The translations under genes and the position numbers were made by a program. The notes under the pieces were generated by a model. That model was given only the letters and a program-made list of their open reading frames with translations. It did no database searches and was not told the DNA's origin. 46,822 bases of DNA from DATKLX01 sp035542155 (GTDB lineage Bacteria; Chloroflexota; Anaerolineae; Anaerolineales; Anaerolineaceae): NCBI GenBank assembly GCA_035542155.1, contig DATKLX010000162.1, forward strand, positions 1 to 46,822, written 5' to 3'. This document shows, piece after piece, positions 26,372 through 34,829 of this stretch. Every line of letters starts with the position of its first letter. Position 1 is the first letter of the stretch.

Positions 26372-26400
26372 ATTATATCTGCCAACACCCCCTTTTTCAA
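26372..26400 (-). promoter_or_regulatory. Sigma-70 promoter of the kinase gene
   Basis: TTGAAA, 17 bases, TATAAT on the minus strand. The predicted transcript start is about 30 bases upstream of the CTG start proposed for the kinase. Confidence 0.75.
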
Positions 26401-26494
26401 CGGTCGGGCGCTTTACAGAATTGCAGGGCTTTCTGGAGTGTAAAAGGGAAAATGGGATTTAACAATAATTTCACGCATTTGATGGCGCTCAGCT

Positions 26495-26522
26495 TTGTTT
26501 TTAATCAAATCTGTTATATAAT
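26495..26522 (+). promoter_or_regulatory. Promoter of the HD-GYP gene
   Basis: TATAAT at 26517-26522 with a weaker TTGTTT at 26495-26500 (16-base spacer). It implies a leader of about 175 bases before the TTG start at 26706. Confidence 0.55.
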
Positions 26523-26528
26523 GTTTTA

Positions 26529-26705
26529 TACTCCTTCCAAGTTCTGCCCGGGCACCTGTCCGGCTGGGAGTTATTATCTATAGCTTATGTGGTAAGAATC
26601 AAATCGAATGGTAGCCAGAACTACGGATTATCCGAAGCGCGGGGGCAAACCAATTGGCGGCATCGATATCGGTTTCGGCGATAAGGCATCACGGAGGGAA
26701 CAACG
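26529..26705 (+). ncRNA. Possible structured 5' leader of the HD-GYP gene
   Basis: A long untranslated stretch with local pairing. TTATC-CGAA pairs with TTCG-(GC)-GATAA to enclose a domain containing GGGGGCAAACCAATTGG. An outer ACTCC...GGAGT pair closes a GC-rich hairpin nearer the 5' end. GGCAAACC recalls a c-di-GMP-I riboswitch element, but the second signature (GGACGCAAAGCC-like) is missing, so I do not assign a class. Confidence 0.3.
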
Positions 26706-28454
26706 TTGGAAACTCTGCCTGGATCTTCATCCAACATTGATATCCAGAATCCGGCTGAGGACACTTCTACCCAAACACTCTCTCAATCAACGAAGAGACC
26801 TGCTACCAAGGCGTTAGATCGTTCCGTTGTGAACCGGAAAGAAATCGTTCGGGAAGAGAGCCCAGACCAGAAACCTGTGAATGCTGCCGGAGGGGGCATT
26901 GACCTGTTGCTCGCGGCAGTCAGGGAATGGAGGCTCCTCCAGATGCAAATCCGGGTCCACATGGCTACCGCCGGAAAAAACGAGCGCGATGTCGTCGAAG
27001 GAATCCATTCGTACCGGATGACTGTTTCCGGGGTGTCGTTCAAACCGATTAAGGTCGACGAAGAAATTTGGGGCACCTATGCGGAGCTCGAAAAACAGAT
27101 CCCGGCTTTAACCAACCAGACCCGCCGTTGGCCTCTCTCCTTACGTTCCCGCAAAAAATTGAAAGATCTCAATCAGTCCTGGTCTGAAATCCTGGACCGG
27201 CAGCATACCCTCATGGACGTGCTCACCAAGGCACCTAAATCGGTCGAGTTTTATAACCGCATCCACCTGGCCCGGATCAAAAAGCGCGAGCAGGAGCTGC
27301 GCGACGCCGAAATTGCACGCAAAAACGCTGAGGCCAAGGAGGCAATTGAAAAAGCGATCTCGGTGATCGACCAATCTAAAGAAGGCGGTGGGGTGGCAAC
27401 CCTTGGCTCAACCATCCTGCGCCTGGACGATGCGAGGAAATACTGGGACGAGCGGCTTCAGGAAATTACCAGCCTCGAGACCAGCGCACACATGGATCCG
27501 GAAGAGTTGATCACCGTCTTCAAGGGGCTGGAAGATACCATCTCCAACGCCCCGGCGATGGCCGAGGAAGTCAAATCGGTCGAGGCGATGTTTATCCGGA
27601 TGATGTCGCAGCACGAGGAGCTGGCCACCTATGGCAAGAGCGTCATTTCCCCCGAGGATCTCTCGCGAATCCTGATCATGGTTCAGGAGGAGATCCCCAG
27701 ATTGTGGGCAACCGGCGCCTGGGAAAAGCTGCGCCGGTCGTTGAACGAAGTCTCCAGCTTCGTGAAATTTTACGACCTCCCCATCCGTTCAGAGCTCTCT
27801 CTGGCCGAGCGGCGCAAGCCCGGACTGACCAGGGCCATATTGATGGGCGCCAACAATCTGCCACTCAACCAGGCTACCCCACTGCTCCGCTCGCTCGTCA
27901 GCGCAATCGATTCGCGCGATCGCTTTATGCGCGGCCATTCCGACACGGTCGCCCGACTGGTCACGCAGATTGCCAGGAAAATGAACTGGAGTGGTGAAGA
28001 TCTGGAGATGGTCGAAATCGCCGCCCTCCTCCACGACGTGGGCAAAATCGCCATCCCGGAAAACGTGCTCACCAAGATCGACCCGCTCACCCCGGAAGAG
28101 TGGAAGACGATCCAGATGCACCCCTACCACGGTGCACGGATCGTCAAATCGCTGGAAACCCTCAATCGGATCATCCCCTGGATCTACCACCACCAGGAAC
28201 GCTGGGACGGCGGCGGCTATCCCGACGGTCTTTCCAAAGAATCGATCCCCGCGGCTGCTCGCATTATTGGGGTCAGCGAAGCCTATACGGTTATGATCAC
28301 CGACCAGCCCAAGCGCAAAGCCCTCACCATTGACCAGGCGGTCAATGAGATCCAGAAAGGTGCAGGGACCCAGTTCGACCCAGAGGTCGCCGAAGCATTT
28401 TCCGAGGCAGTAACCACGGCCATCAGTGAGGAAACAACTCCCAAACAGAGTTAA
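26706..28454 (+). CDS. HD-GYP domain protein with coiled-coil N-terminal region
   Basis: 582 residues. Start is TTG with GGAGGG seven bases upstream. Residues 1-390 show no named domain but are largely helical, with charged stretches such as RIKKREQELRDAEIARKNAEAKEA. Residues 395-565 are an HD-GYP phosphohydrolase: LLHDVGK carries the HD pair, followed by MHPYHGA, HHQERWDGGGYPDGL (HHE..GYP) and a final GTQFDP. These domains hydrolyse c-di-GMP or cGAMP in the family. There is no transmembrane segment. It is divergent from the kinase-propeller gene and followed after 22 bases by a small zinc protein. Confidence 0.88.
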   Translation: METLPGSSSNIDIQNPAEDTSTQTLSQSTKRPATKALDRSVVNRKEIVREESPDQKPVNAAGGGIDLLLAAVREWRLLQMQIRVHMATAGKNERDVVEGIHSYRMTVSGVSFKPIKVDEEIWGTYAELEKQIPALTNQTRRWPLSLRSRKKLKDLNQSWSEILDRQHTLMDVLTKAPKSVEFYNRIHLARIKKREQELRDAEIARKNAEAKEAIEKAISVIDQSKEGGGVATLGSTILRLDDARKYWDERLQEITSLETSAHMDPEELITVFKGLEDTISNAPAMAEEVKSVEAMFIRMMSQHEELATYGKSVISPEDLSRILIMVQEEIPRLWATGAWEKLRRSLNEVSSFVKFYDLPIRSELSLAERRKPGLTRAILMGANNLPLNQATPLLRSLVSAIDSRDRFMRGHSDTVARLVTQIARKMNWSGEDLEMVEIAALLHDVGKIAIPENVLTKIDPLTPEEWKTIQMHPYHGARIVKSLETLNRIIPWIYHHQERWDGGGYPDGLSKESIPAAARIIGVSEAYTVMITDQPKRKALTIDQAVNEIQKGAGTQFDPEVAEAFSEAVTTAISEETTPKQS

Positions 28455-28476
28455 TCGATAACCATACCGAGGTTCT

Positions 28477-28764
28477 ATGGAAAAAGTTCAACCGATGATC
28501 CATTATGCACCTGAAACCTGCGCATTTTGCAATGGCAATGGCGGCGGCCGCTGCCGCGATGGTGAGATCTACGATCGCTGCAAAGTATGCGATGGACTGG
28601 GCACCGTCCTGGTCGCCCAGGTGGCCAAAAAATGCGCATTCTGCCATGGGGATGGTGGGGGCTCCTGCCGGGATGGATTTATTTACGACATCTGCCCGGT
28701 GTGCAAGGGCACCGGCTGGGCCTACGTCCTCATGGGAGCGGATAATCCCTTCCAGGGTTTCTAA
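28477..28764 (+). CDS. Small DnaJ-type zinc-finger protein with duplicated CxxC modules
   Basis: 95 residues. Four CxxC knuckles of the DnaJ central-domain type are arranged as a tandem duplication: CAFCNGNGGG...CKVCDGLG and CAFCHGDGGG...CPVCKGTG, with RDG.IYD between knuckles in both halves. It should bind two zinc ions. There is no J-domain. Partner and function are unknown; it follows the HD-GYP gene by 22 bases and is probably co-transcribed. A terminator follows. Confidence 0.75.
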   Translation: MEKVQPMIHYAPETCAFCNGNGGGRCRDGEIYDRCKVCDGLGTVLVAQVAKKCAFCHGDGGGSCRDGFIYDICPVCKGTGWAYVLMGADNPFQGF

Positions 28765-28795
28765 TTCTTTCTGGATCAGAATACTCAGGCACAAT

Positions 28796-28826
28796 AAAAA
28801 CCCCGAGCCTGGATTTCGGGGTTTTT
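28796..28826. terminator. Bidirectional intrinsic terminator
   Basis: AAAAACCCCGA and TCGGGGTTTTT form a symmetric stem with A- and T-runs on both sides. It ends the HD-GYP/zinc-protein transcript. Confidence 0.85.
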
Positions 28827-28836
28827 CTCATTATAA

Positions 28837-29028
28837 AAAACAGGAACATCAACGAAGACCCAATGGCTCAAACTGTGGATCACCCCATCTGTCGTCAGGC
28901 GCGCCGTATGGACGGCGCTGGTTGTGGGAACGATCTCGATAATCATCAACGATAATGACGCCATTCTTCAGGGCAGACTGACCCGGTCGCAGATCTTCCG
29001 CATGGTGCTCACCATGATGCCCTCGTAG
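28837..29028 (+). pseudogene. Remnant of a small NrtS-like membrane protein
   Basis: An open frame of 63 codons reads WITPSVVRRAVWTALVVGTI...INDNDAILQGRLTRSQIFRMVLTMMPS and then meets TAG at 29026. This matches the two-helix NrtS (nitrate/nitrite transporter) family up to the second helix, but no start codon is present and the C-terminal motif is missing. I call it a decayed copy; similarity is from memory of the family. Confidence 0.5.
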
Positions 29029-29045
29029 TTCACTTGGCCCAGGCG

Positions 29046-29089
29046 CTGACCGATGCCGACCAAATCACAATTACATCGGCATCGGTCAG
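29046..29089. repeat. 14-bp perfect inverted repeat
   Basis: CTGACCGATGCCGA and its exact complement TCGGCATCGGTCAG are separated by 16 bases, between the nrtS remnant and the end of fruA. No T-run follows on either strand. It may be a footprint of an inverted duplication. Confidence 0.6.
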
Positions 29090-29156
29090 GTCCGGTTTAC
29101 CCCCGGCAATGATGCGCATGTGCTACACAAAGCGCATGCCTTGGTGGAATATTTGC

Positions 29157-30956
29157 TTACGCAACAGCGACTTCTTTGGCGAACACCTGTTCCTTCTTTG
29201 CCAGGGGTCTCTTCAAGATGAACAGCATTCCCGTAGTTACCATGGAGCCGGCGAGGATCGCGATCATATACCCTCCCAAATTCACCACCGCATGGGGGAT
29301 GGGCAGGACAAAGATACCACCATGTGGCACCAGCAACTGGCAGCCAAAGGCCATCGAAAGGGAACTGGCTACAGCAGACCCGACCATCAGGCTTGGTATC
29401 ACACGGAATGGATCGCGGGCGGCAAAGGGGATCGCCCCTTCCGTGATGAATGAAATTCCCAGCACCGCAGCCGCGCCAGCAGCCTCCTGCTCTTCGGCGG
29501 TGAAGCGGTTCTTGAACAGGTATGCAGCCAGCGCCAGGCCGAGCGGAGGGGTCATCCCGGCCGCCATAACCGCTGCCATCGGTGCGTACACCTGGCTCGA
29601 GAGCAGCCCTACTGCGAAAGTATAGGCCGCTTTGTTGACCGGACCACCCATATCAAAAGCCATCATCGCGCCCAGGATCAGGCCCAGCAATACTGCGCTA
29701 CCCGTTTGCATGCCCTTCAACCAATCCACCATGGCGGTATTGACCACTTTCATCGGCGGCCCAACCACAAAGATCATTGCCAGGCCAACGACCAGCGTGG
29801 AAAGCAACGGTAGAATCAAGACCGGTTTGATCCCTTGCAGGTTTTTCGGCAGTTGAATCGCCTTATTCAACCAAAGGGTCAGGTAACCGGCCAGGAAGCC
29901 AGCAATAATTCCGCCGATGAACCCGGATCCCACCGTCGTGGCCAGCATACCACCGATCATTCCTGGAGCGATGCCGGGCCGGTCGGAGATGGAAAAAGCA
30001 ATGTACCCCGCCAGGACCGGCACAAACAAGGTAAACGCGGTACCTCCGCCGATCTGCATCAACGCCCATGCGAGGGTGCCCGGGGGATATCCCTCGGGTT
30101 TGATCCCACCGACGGCAAACGACAGGGCGATCAAAATGCCGCCGGCTACCACGAAGGGCAACATGTAGGAAACGCCGGTCATTAAATGTTTGTAAGCCCC
30201 TGGCATCTGGGCAGTGCGGGCTTTCTTCATCTCCTTTGCCAGGTCAGCCAGGTCAGCGCCGCCAGGTTCCGGCAAAGCGAGGGCTTTCTTGATCACCCCC
30301 TGGCCTTCTTGCATGGCCGCTTTCGTCGAAGTCTCGTACACCCGTTTTCCAACAAAGCGGGTCTTATCCACATACGCATCCGCAGCGATGATCACGGCAT
30401 CCGCCCGGCCGATGTCCTGGAACGTCAGCGTGTTTTGCGCGCCGACCGAGCCCTGTGTCTCAACCTTCATCTCATAGCCCAGCTCCCTGGCCGACTTTTC
30501 CAGGCCTGAGGCCGCCATGAAGGTATGGGCGATACCGGTGGGGCAGGATGTGACGCCTACCAGGAACTTCGATGCACCGGGCTCGGGTACCGGAAGCGGG
30601 GTGGCCAGCGCGGCAGCCGTTGGCGCCGCGGCGGCAGCCTCCTTCGCCTCCTCCGCCTCCGCTAATGCTTCCTCGATCACAGCCCGGGTTTTGCGAATAG
30701 CGTCGCTCGTCGAGACCGCATAAACGGGTTTGCCTCCAAAACGGTCCATCTTGATGTGGATATCGGTTGCGATGATCACGACATCCGCATCGCGGATCTC
30801 TTGCTCGGTGAGGACATTCTGAGCCCCCACCGAGCCCTGCATTTCTGCCCGCAGGGTGTGGCCCATGGCCTGAGCGGTTTTTTCAAGGGCTTCCGCGGCC
30901 ATCACGGTGTGGGCTATCCCCGTCGGGCAGGCCATAACTGCTACTAACCTGGCCAT
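29157..30956 (-). CDS. fruA: PTS fructose transporter EIIB-EIIB-EIIC
   Basis: Membrane permease of the phosphotransferase system, 599 residues. It imports fructose as fructose-1-phosphate. There are two tandem EIIB domains, each with the phosphocysteine motif CPTGIAHT (Cys10 and about Cys137), separated by an Ala/Glu-rich linker. An EIIC domain with about eight to nine membrane helices follows (from about residue 255). GSVGAQN.LT and the Asp-rich VIIA.D loop occur in both EIIB copies. It has no EIIA, which is supplied by the fusion protein upstream. Last gene of the operon, 23 bases after fruK. Confidence 0.92.
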   Translation of the reverse strand: MARLVAVMACPTGIAHTVMAAEALEKTAQAMGHTLRAEMQGSVGAQNVLTEQEIRDADVVIIATDIHIKMDRFGGKPVYAVSTSDAIRKTRAVIEEALAEAEEAKEAAAAAPTAAALATPLPVPEPGASKFLVGVTSCPTGIAHTFMAASGLEKSARELGYEMKVETQGSVGAQNTLTFQDIGRADAVIIAADAYVDKTRFVGKRVYETSTKAAMQEGQGVIKKALALPEPGGADLADLAKEMKKARTAQMPGAYKHLMTGVSYMLPFVVAGGILIALSFAVGGIKPEGYPPGTLAWALMQIGGGTAFTLFVPVLAGYIAFSISDRPGIAPGMIGGMLATTVGSGFIGGIIAGFLAGYLTLWLNKAIQLPKNLQGIKPVLILPLLSTLVVGLAMIFVVGPPMKVVNTAMVDWLKGMQTGSAVLLGLILGAMMAFDMGGPVNKAAYTFAVGLLSSQVYAPMAAVMAAGMTPPLGLALAAYLFKNRFTAEEQEAAGAAAVLGISFITEGAIPFAARDPFRVIPSLMVGSAVASSLSMAFGCQLLVPHGGIFVLPIPHAVVNLGGYMIAILAGSMVTTGMLFILKRPLAKKEQVFAKEVAVA

Positions 30957-30979
30957 ATGTTTGCTCCTTCCTGCTCCTG

Positions 30980-31936
30980 CTAGAAAGATTTCCTGGATAA
31001 TTCACGGATGGTTACCTGTTCCCTCGCCTGTTCTACCGACTGAACTGAAGGCAACCCTGATCCGATATGACTGATGGCAGTTACCGAGAAGGCGGTGGCC
31101 AGCCGGGCGCACTCGCTCAGGGAAAGACCACGGATCTTCCCGGCGACAATGCCAGCAACCATTGCGTCACCGGCACCCACGGTGCTCTTCACCTCGACCG
31201 GCGGGGGCACCACCCAAATAGTCTCATTGCTCTCGACGAATATCGCTCCTTCCTTTCCCATGGAAATCACCACACAATGGATGTTATTACGGCCCATGAT
31301 GGAACGGGCCTCCTCGAGGATGGCTGCAGGCGAATCCAATTGTCTTCCAGCATATTCGCTCAGCTCATCCACATTGGGTTTGATCAGCCACGGCCCTGCC
31401 GGCACCGCCTCACGGAAACCCTTGCCGCTTGTGTCGAGCACGACTTTCTTGCCGGCCAGGATCCGCACCATTTCCGCGTAAATACCGGCGCTGACGCCTT
31501 GAGGAATGCTGCCGGACAGCACAAACCACTCGTGCGTGGGGGCAAGCTCTGCCAGGATTTCGAACAGATGGGTGATATCCGCCTCGCTAGGCTCCTCACC
31601 AGGGAAGTTGATGTCCGTGGTCTGGTGGAGGACCTGGTCGCTGATCTTGACGCCGATGCGGGTCTGTCCGGCGATCCGGACGCAGCGGTCGGTGATCCCT
31701 TTCCGCTCAAAGAGATTGCGGAAGATTTCATCGTTCTCGGCTCCCAGGAATCCGGTGACCGTGGCGCGCTCGCCAAAATCGGCCAGGAACGAGGCGACAT
31801 TAATTCCTTTGCCGCCTGCGTCCATTTGTGACGATTGGACGCGGTTCACAGCACCGGCGGTAAAGTTCGGAATGGTGACCGTCTGATCGATCGCGGGATT
31901 GATGGTAACGGTGACAACACGGTTCTCTTGGCTCAT
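30980..31936 (-). CDS. fruK: 1-phosphofructokinase
   Basis: PfkB-family sugar kinase, 318 residues, converting fructose-1-phosphate to fructose-1,6-bisphosphate. The N-terminal PfkB signature is GGKGINVASFLADFG, and the second signature with the catalytic Asp is STVGAGDAMVAGIVAG. INPAIDQTV at the start is typical of the FruK/LacC branch. It lies between the PTS fusion gene (47-base gap) and fruA (23 bases), which supports FruK over a tagatose-6-phosphate kinase. Confidence 0.92.
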   Translation of the reverse strand: MSQENRVVTVTINPAIDQTVTIPNFTAGAVNRVQSSQMDAGGKGINVASFLADFGERATVTGFLGAENDEIFRNLFERKGITDRCVRIAGQTRIGVKISDQVLHQTTDINFPGEEPSEADITHLFEILAELAPTHEWFVLSGSIPQGVSAGIYAEMVRILAGKKVVLDTSGKGFREAVPAGPWLIKPNVDELSEYAGRQLDSPAAILEEARSIMGRNNIHCVVISMGKEGAIFVESNETIWVVPPPVEVKSTVGAGDAMVAGIVAGKIRGLSLSECARLATAFSVTAISHIGSGLPSVQSVEQAREQVTIRELSRKSF

Positions 31937-31983
31937 AGCTTATCTCCCTTTTTCGTATCTCGAGGATCCAGGTACCCGTTTTT

Positions 31984-34464
31984 TTACCGATCGATCCGCC
32001 AGAAAGGCAGGTTGCGGACCTCGGCAACCGTCCGGCAGGCGAGAGCCTGGCGAGACAGCGCCTGTGCCTGGCTCAGGGAAAGGCGACGGATCTGGGCTTT
32101 GATCGCGGCAATACTGGGGATCGACACGCTGAGCTCGGCGACTCCCAGCCCGGTCAGGATCGCTGCGCCTTGCGGGTCGCCGGCGATGCCCCCACATACG
32201 CCCACCCATTTCCCCGCCGCCGTCGCTGCCTGGACGGTGCGATCCACCATGCGCAGCACAGCCGGGTGCAGCCCATCCGCCTGTTTCGCCAGGATCGGAT
32301 GGCCGCGGTCCATCGCCAGAGTGTACTGGGTGAGGTCATTGGTGCCGATCGAGAAGAAATCCACCTCCTGAGCCAGCTCATCGGCCATGACGACCGCCGA
32401 AGGGACCTCTACCATGATGCCGATTTCTATGGCTTTTGCACCCAGATCCCAGCGCACCCCTGCGGCGATAGATTTGGCCGCCTCCAGGTCTTCCAGTGTG
32501 GAGACCATTGGGAACATCATCCTAACCAGCCCGTATTCGGCCGCCCGGTAGATCGCGCGCAGTTGGGTACGGAAGAGCTCTGGCCTGGCCAGACACAGGC
32601 GGATGCCACGCACGCCCAGGAAAGGATTGTCCTCTGCCGGCATCTCCAGGTACGGGGCAGCTTTATCGCCGCCAATGTCCAACGTGCGAATGATGAGCGG
32701 AAGCCCGTTCAGAACCTGGGCCATATCGCGATAAGCGACGAACTGTTCCTCTTCGCCGGGGGGCGAAGTCCGGTCGAGGAAGAGGAATTCGGTGCGCATC
32801 AAACCGACGCCTTCACCACCTGCGTTTACAGCTTGAGCCGCTTCCTCGACGTGGGCAATGTTGGCGACCACCTCCACACGGTGCCCATCGGATGTGAGGG
32901 CCGGTTCGTAAGAGCGTAACTTCTCAACCTCACGCTGTCCCTCCATGGCCTGTCGCGCTTTTTGGGCAGACGCGCGTGTAGCCGGGCTGGGCGCGATGTA
33001 CAGATTGCCATGGTTGCCGTCCAGGATGGCCTCGACCCCTTCCGGTTGGTTCAGCAAAGCCGGCCCGACACCGACGACCGACGGGATGCCCAGCGCGCGG
33101 GCGATTATGGCGCTGTGCGAAGTGGAGCCGCCGCCCGCGGTGCAGAAGCCCAGGACGAGGGCCGGATCGAGACCGGCAGTATCGGAAGGGGTCAGGTCTT
33201 CGGCCACCAGGATGACAGGCCCTGCCGGCATGAGCGGTCCCTCTTCGATGCGCTGAGCCAGGAAAGCCAACACCCGGCTGCCGACATCGCCCAAGTCGAC
33301 GGCCCGGCCCGCAATGAGCGGGTCGTCCACCTGCTTTAATTCAGCGACCCGTTCATCGAGGGTGGTTTGCCAGGCCCGCCCAGCGCTCATGCCGCTGTCG
33401 ATTTTTGCCTCTACCGCCTGCAACAGATCGGGATCGTCCAGGAACCCGGCGTGCGCCAGGAAGATCGAAGCCTGGCTTTCGCCGGACCGCTCCTTAACAC
33501 CCTGGTAGAGGTCTTGCAACTGGGACCGGGCAGCCGCGATGGCCTCTTTGAGGTGCGTTTTCTCGGCGTCCAGGTCTTTGGCGGTGGCGGCGACTACGTA
33601 CTTGCTGCGTTTGAAGAAACACAACGGGCCGATGGCCAATCCCGGCGAGGCCGGGACTCCAGGCAGGACCGTCTGGCCTGGTTCAGCTTCCCACTCATCG
33701 ACCGGCCGAGTCACCGGCGCGGCTGGCGCGGTTTCTTCCTCGCCTAACTTGCTTTCCACCGCTTCCTTAAGGGCCTGCACTGCGGCGGCCTCGTCTGGGC
33801 CTTGCGCCATTACCCGGATCACACCACCGCATTCGACGCCTAGCGTCAGCAGGGAAGCCAGGCTCTTCCCGTTGGACACCTTGTCCCCGTAGCGCACCCG
33901 CACGTCGGAAGTAAACTCCTTCGCCCGGCTTGCGAAGACGGTCGCCGGGCGAGCGTGAAAACCAGTAGGGTTATGGATAGTCAGGTCAACAAAGTTCGGG
34001 AAATCAACAGGCGGCCCCGCAGGAACGGCACGCTCCGGCCGTGGACCGCTCAGGGCTCCGATGATGTCGTTGGGGTCGCTGGTCGTGGCAAGGCGGCGCA
34101 CCGTGGCTTCGTCGGTCAAAATGTTGGTCAGGTTGGACAGGATGCCGATGTGCTCGTCAGATCGGGCGGCGATCGCCACCACAAGATAGACTGTTTCCCC
34201 CCGGTTCCACTGCACTCCGCCGGGGATCTGCAGGATAGAGATCCCCGTGCGCAAGATCAGATCGCGATCCTTCGGCAGCCCGTGAGGGATCGCAATGCCA
34301 TTCCCCAGGAAGGTGTCCGCCACCTTTTCGCGGGCCAGCATGCTGTTTGTGTAAGCGGGCTTGATGTACTGGCTGCTGACCAGCAGATTGGCAGCAGCCT
34401 GGATTGCATCGGCTTTGCTGGCTGCCTTCGAATTGAGCAAAACATTACCGGGATCTAACTCCAT
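31984..34464 (-). CDS. Multiphosphoryl transfer protein EIIA-HPr-EI
   Basis: Cytosolic fusion that carries phosphate from PEP to the sugar permease; 826 residues. EIIA of the fructose/mannitol type occupies about 1-145, with His61 in GNGIAIPHG. HPr is at about 165-255, with NPTGFHARPATVF. Enzyme I runs from about 275 to the end: GGSTSHSAIIARALGIP has the phospho-His, GEGVGLMRTEFLFLDR and IGTNDLTQYTLAMDR are PEP-binding, and VCGGIAGDP is near the C-terminus. The start at 34464 has AAGGAGGG seven bases upstream; the frame extends further but without domain similarity. With fruK and fruA it forms a self-contained PTS. Confidence 0.93.
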   Translation of the reverse strand: MELDPGNVLLNSKAASKADAIQAAANLLVSSQYIKPAYTNSMLAREKVADTFLGNGIAIPHGLPKDRDLILRTGISILQIPGGVQWNRGETVYLVVAIAARSDEHIGILSNLTNILTDEATVRRLATTSDPNDIIGALSGPRPERAVPAGPPVDFPNFVDLTIHNPTGFHARPATVFASRAKEFTSDVRVRYGDKVSNGKSLASLLTLGVECGGVIRVMAQGPDEAAAVQALKEAVESKLGEEETAPAAPVTRPVDEWEAEPGQTVLPGVPASPGLAIGPLCFFKRSKYVVAATAKDLDAEKTHLKEAIAAARSQLQDLYQGVKERSGESQASIFLAHAGFLDDPDLLQAVEAKIDSGMSAGRAWQTTLDERVAELKQVDDPLIAGRAVDLGDVGSRVLAFLAQRIEEGPLMPAGPVILVAEDLTPSDTAGLDPALVLGFCTAGGGSTSHSAIIARALGIPSVVGVGPALLNQPEGVEAILDGNHGNLYIAPSPATRASAQKARQAMEGQREVEKLRSYEPALTSDGHRVEVVANIAHVEEAAQAVNAGGEGVGLMRTEFLFLDRTSPPGEEEQFVAYRDMAQVLNGLPLIIRTLDIGGDKAAPYLEMPAEDNPFLGVRGIRLCLARPELFRTQLRAIYRAAEYGLVRMMFPMVSTLEDLEAAKSIAAGVRWDLGAKAIEIGIMVEVPSAVVMADELAQEVDFFSIGTNDLTQYTLAMDRGHPILAKQADGLHPAVLRMVDRTVQAATAAGKWVGVCGGIAGDPQGAAILTGLGVAELSVSIPSIAAIKAQIRRLSLSQAQALSRQALACRTVAEVRNLPFWRIDR

Positions 34465-34481
34465 TTTGCTTCCCTCCTTCA

Positions 34482-34625
34482 TCATGCAAGTCTTTCGATA
34501 ATGACCATTGGATCGCTGGTGTGGGTCAGTTGGGTGATGGCTTCTGGCATATGCAAAATATCGACAGGTTGGCCAGCATTTCCCTGCTTGCCGGTTTGCG
34601 CCCAATTTGTCGGCGGCGCACGCAC
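34482..34625 (-). CDS. Unassigned small ORF in the PTS operon leader
   Basis: A frame open for about 75 codons ends in TGA just before the ribosome site of the PTS fusion gene. From a GTG at 34625 it would encode 47 residues (RAPPTNWAQTGKQGNAGQ...). There is no clear ribosome site and I recognise no family. It may be chance or a short leader peptide. The rest of the roughly 240-base leader shows no T-box or other riboswitch I can name. Confidence 0.2.
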   Translation of the reverse strand: MRAPPTNWAQTGKQGNAGQPVDILHMPEAITQLTHTSDPMVIIERLA

Positions 34626-34713
34626 AAAACAATCGTTTCGTGGGGCAAGACATTCATCTTGTGAAATCAGGCTTTTAATATTCTGTTGACTGTTATTGAT
34701 TGCTCACAGCCTA

Positions 34714-34742
34714 ATTGTAATCGTTTACAATAGTTTTGTCAA
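34714..34742 (-). promoter_or_regulatory. PTS operon promoter with LacI-type operator
   Basis: On the minus strand TTGACA, 17 bases, TACAAT. The operator ATTGTAAACGATTACAAT (34714-34731) covers the -10 box and half of the spacer. Its CG-centred dyad is typical of LacI-family sites, and a close variant lies at the regulator's own promoter. Confidence 0.85.
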
Positions 34743-34829
34743 GTGTTTTTTAGTAATTCATGGAATCATATTTGGTTATCTGGCGGAATCTGCTCTATTA
34801 CGGGTATAATGGCAGCATACCAGGATGAA

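Noticed and set aside
26600..26700. c-di-GMP-I riboswitch call for the HD-GYP leader
   Set aside because: Only the GGGGCAAACC half resembles the consensus; the second conserved block is absent, so the class is not supported.
23066..28454. A Tad pilus or chemotaxis operon
   Set aside because: Only the TadZ-like ATPase is present; no secretion ATPase, TadB/C or pilin genes can be seen.
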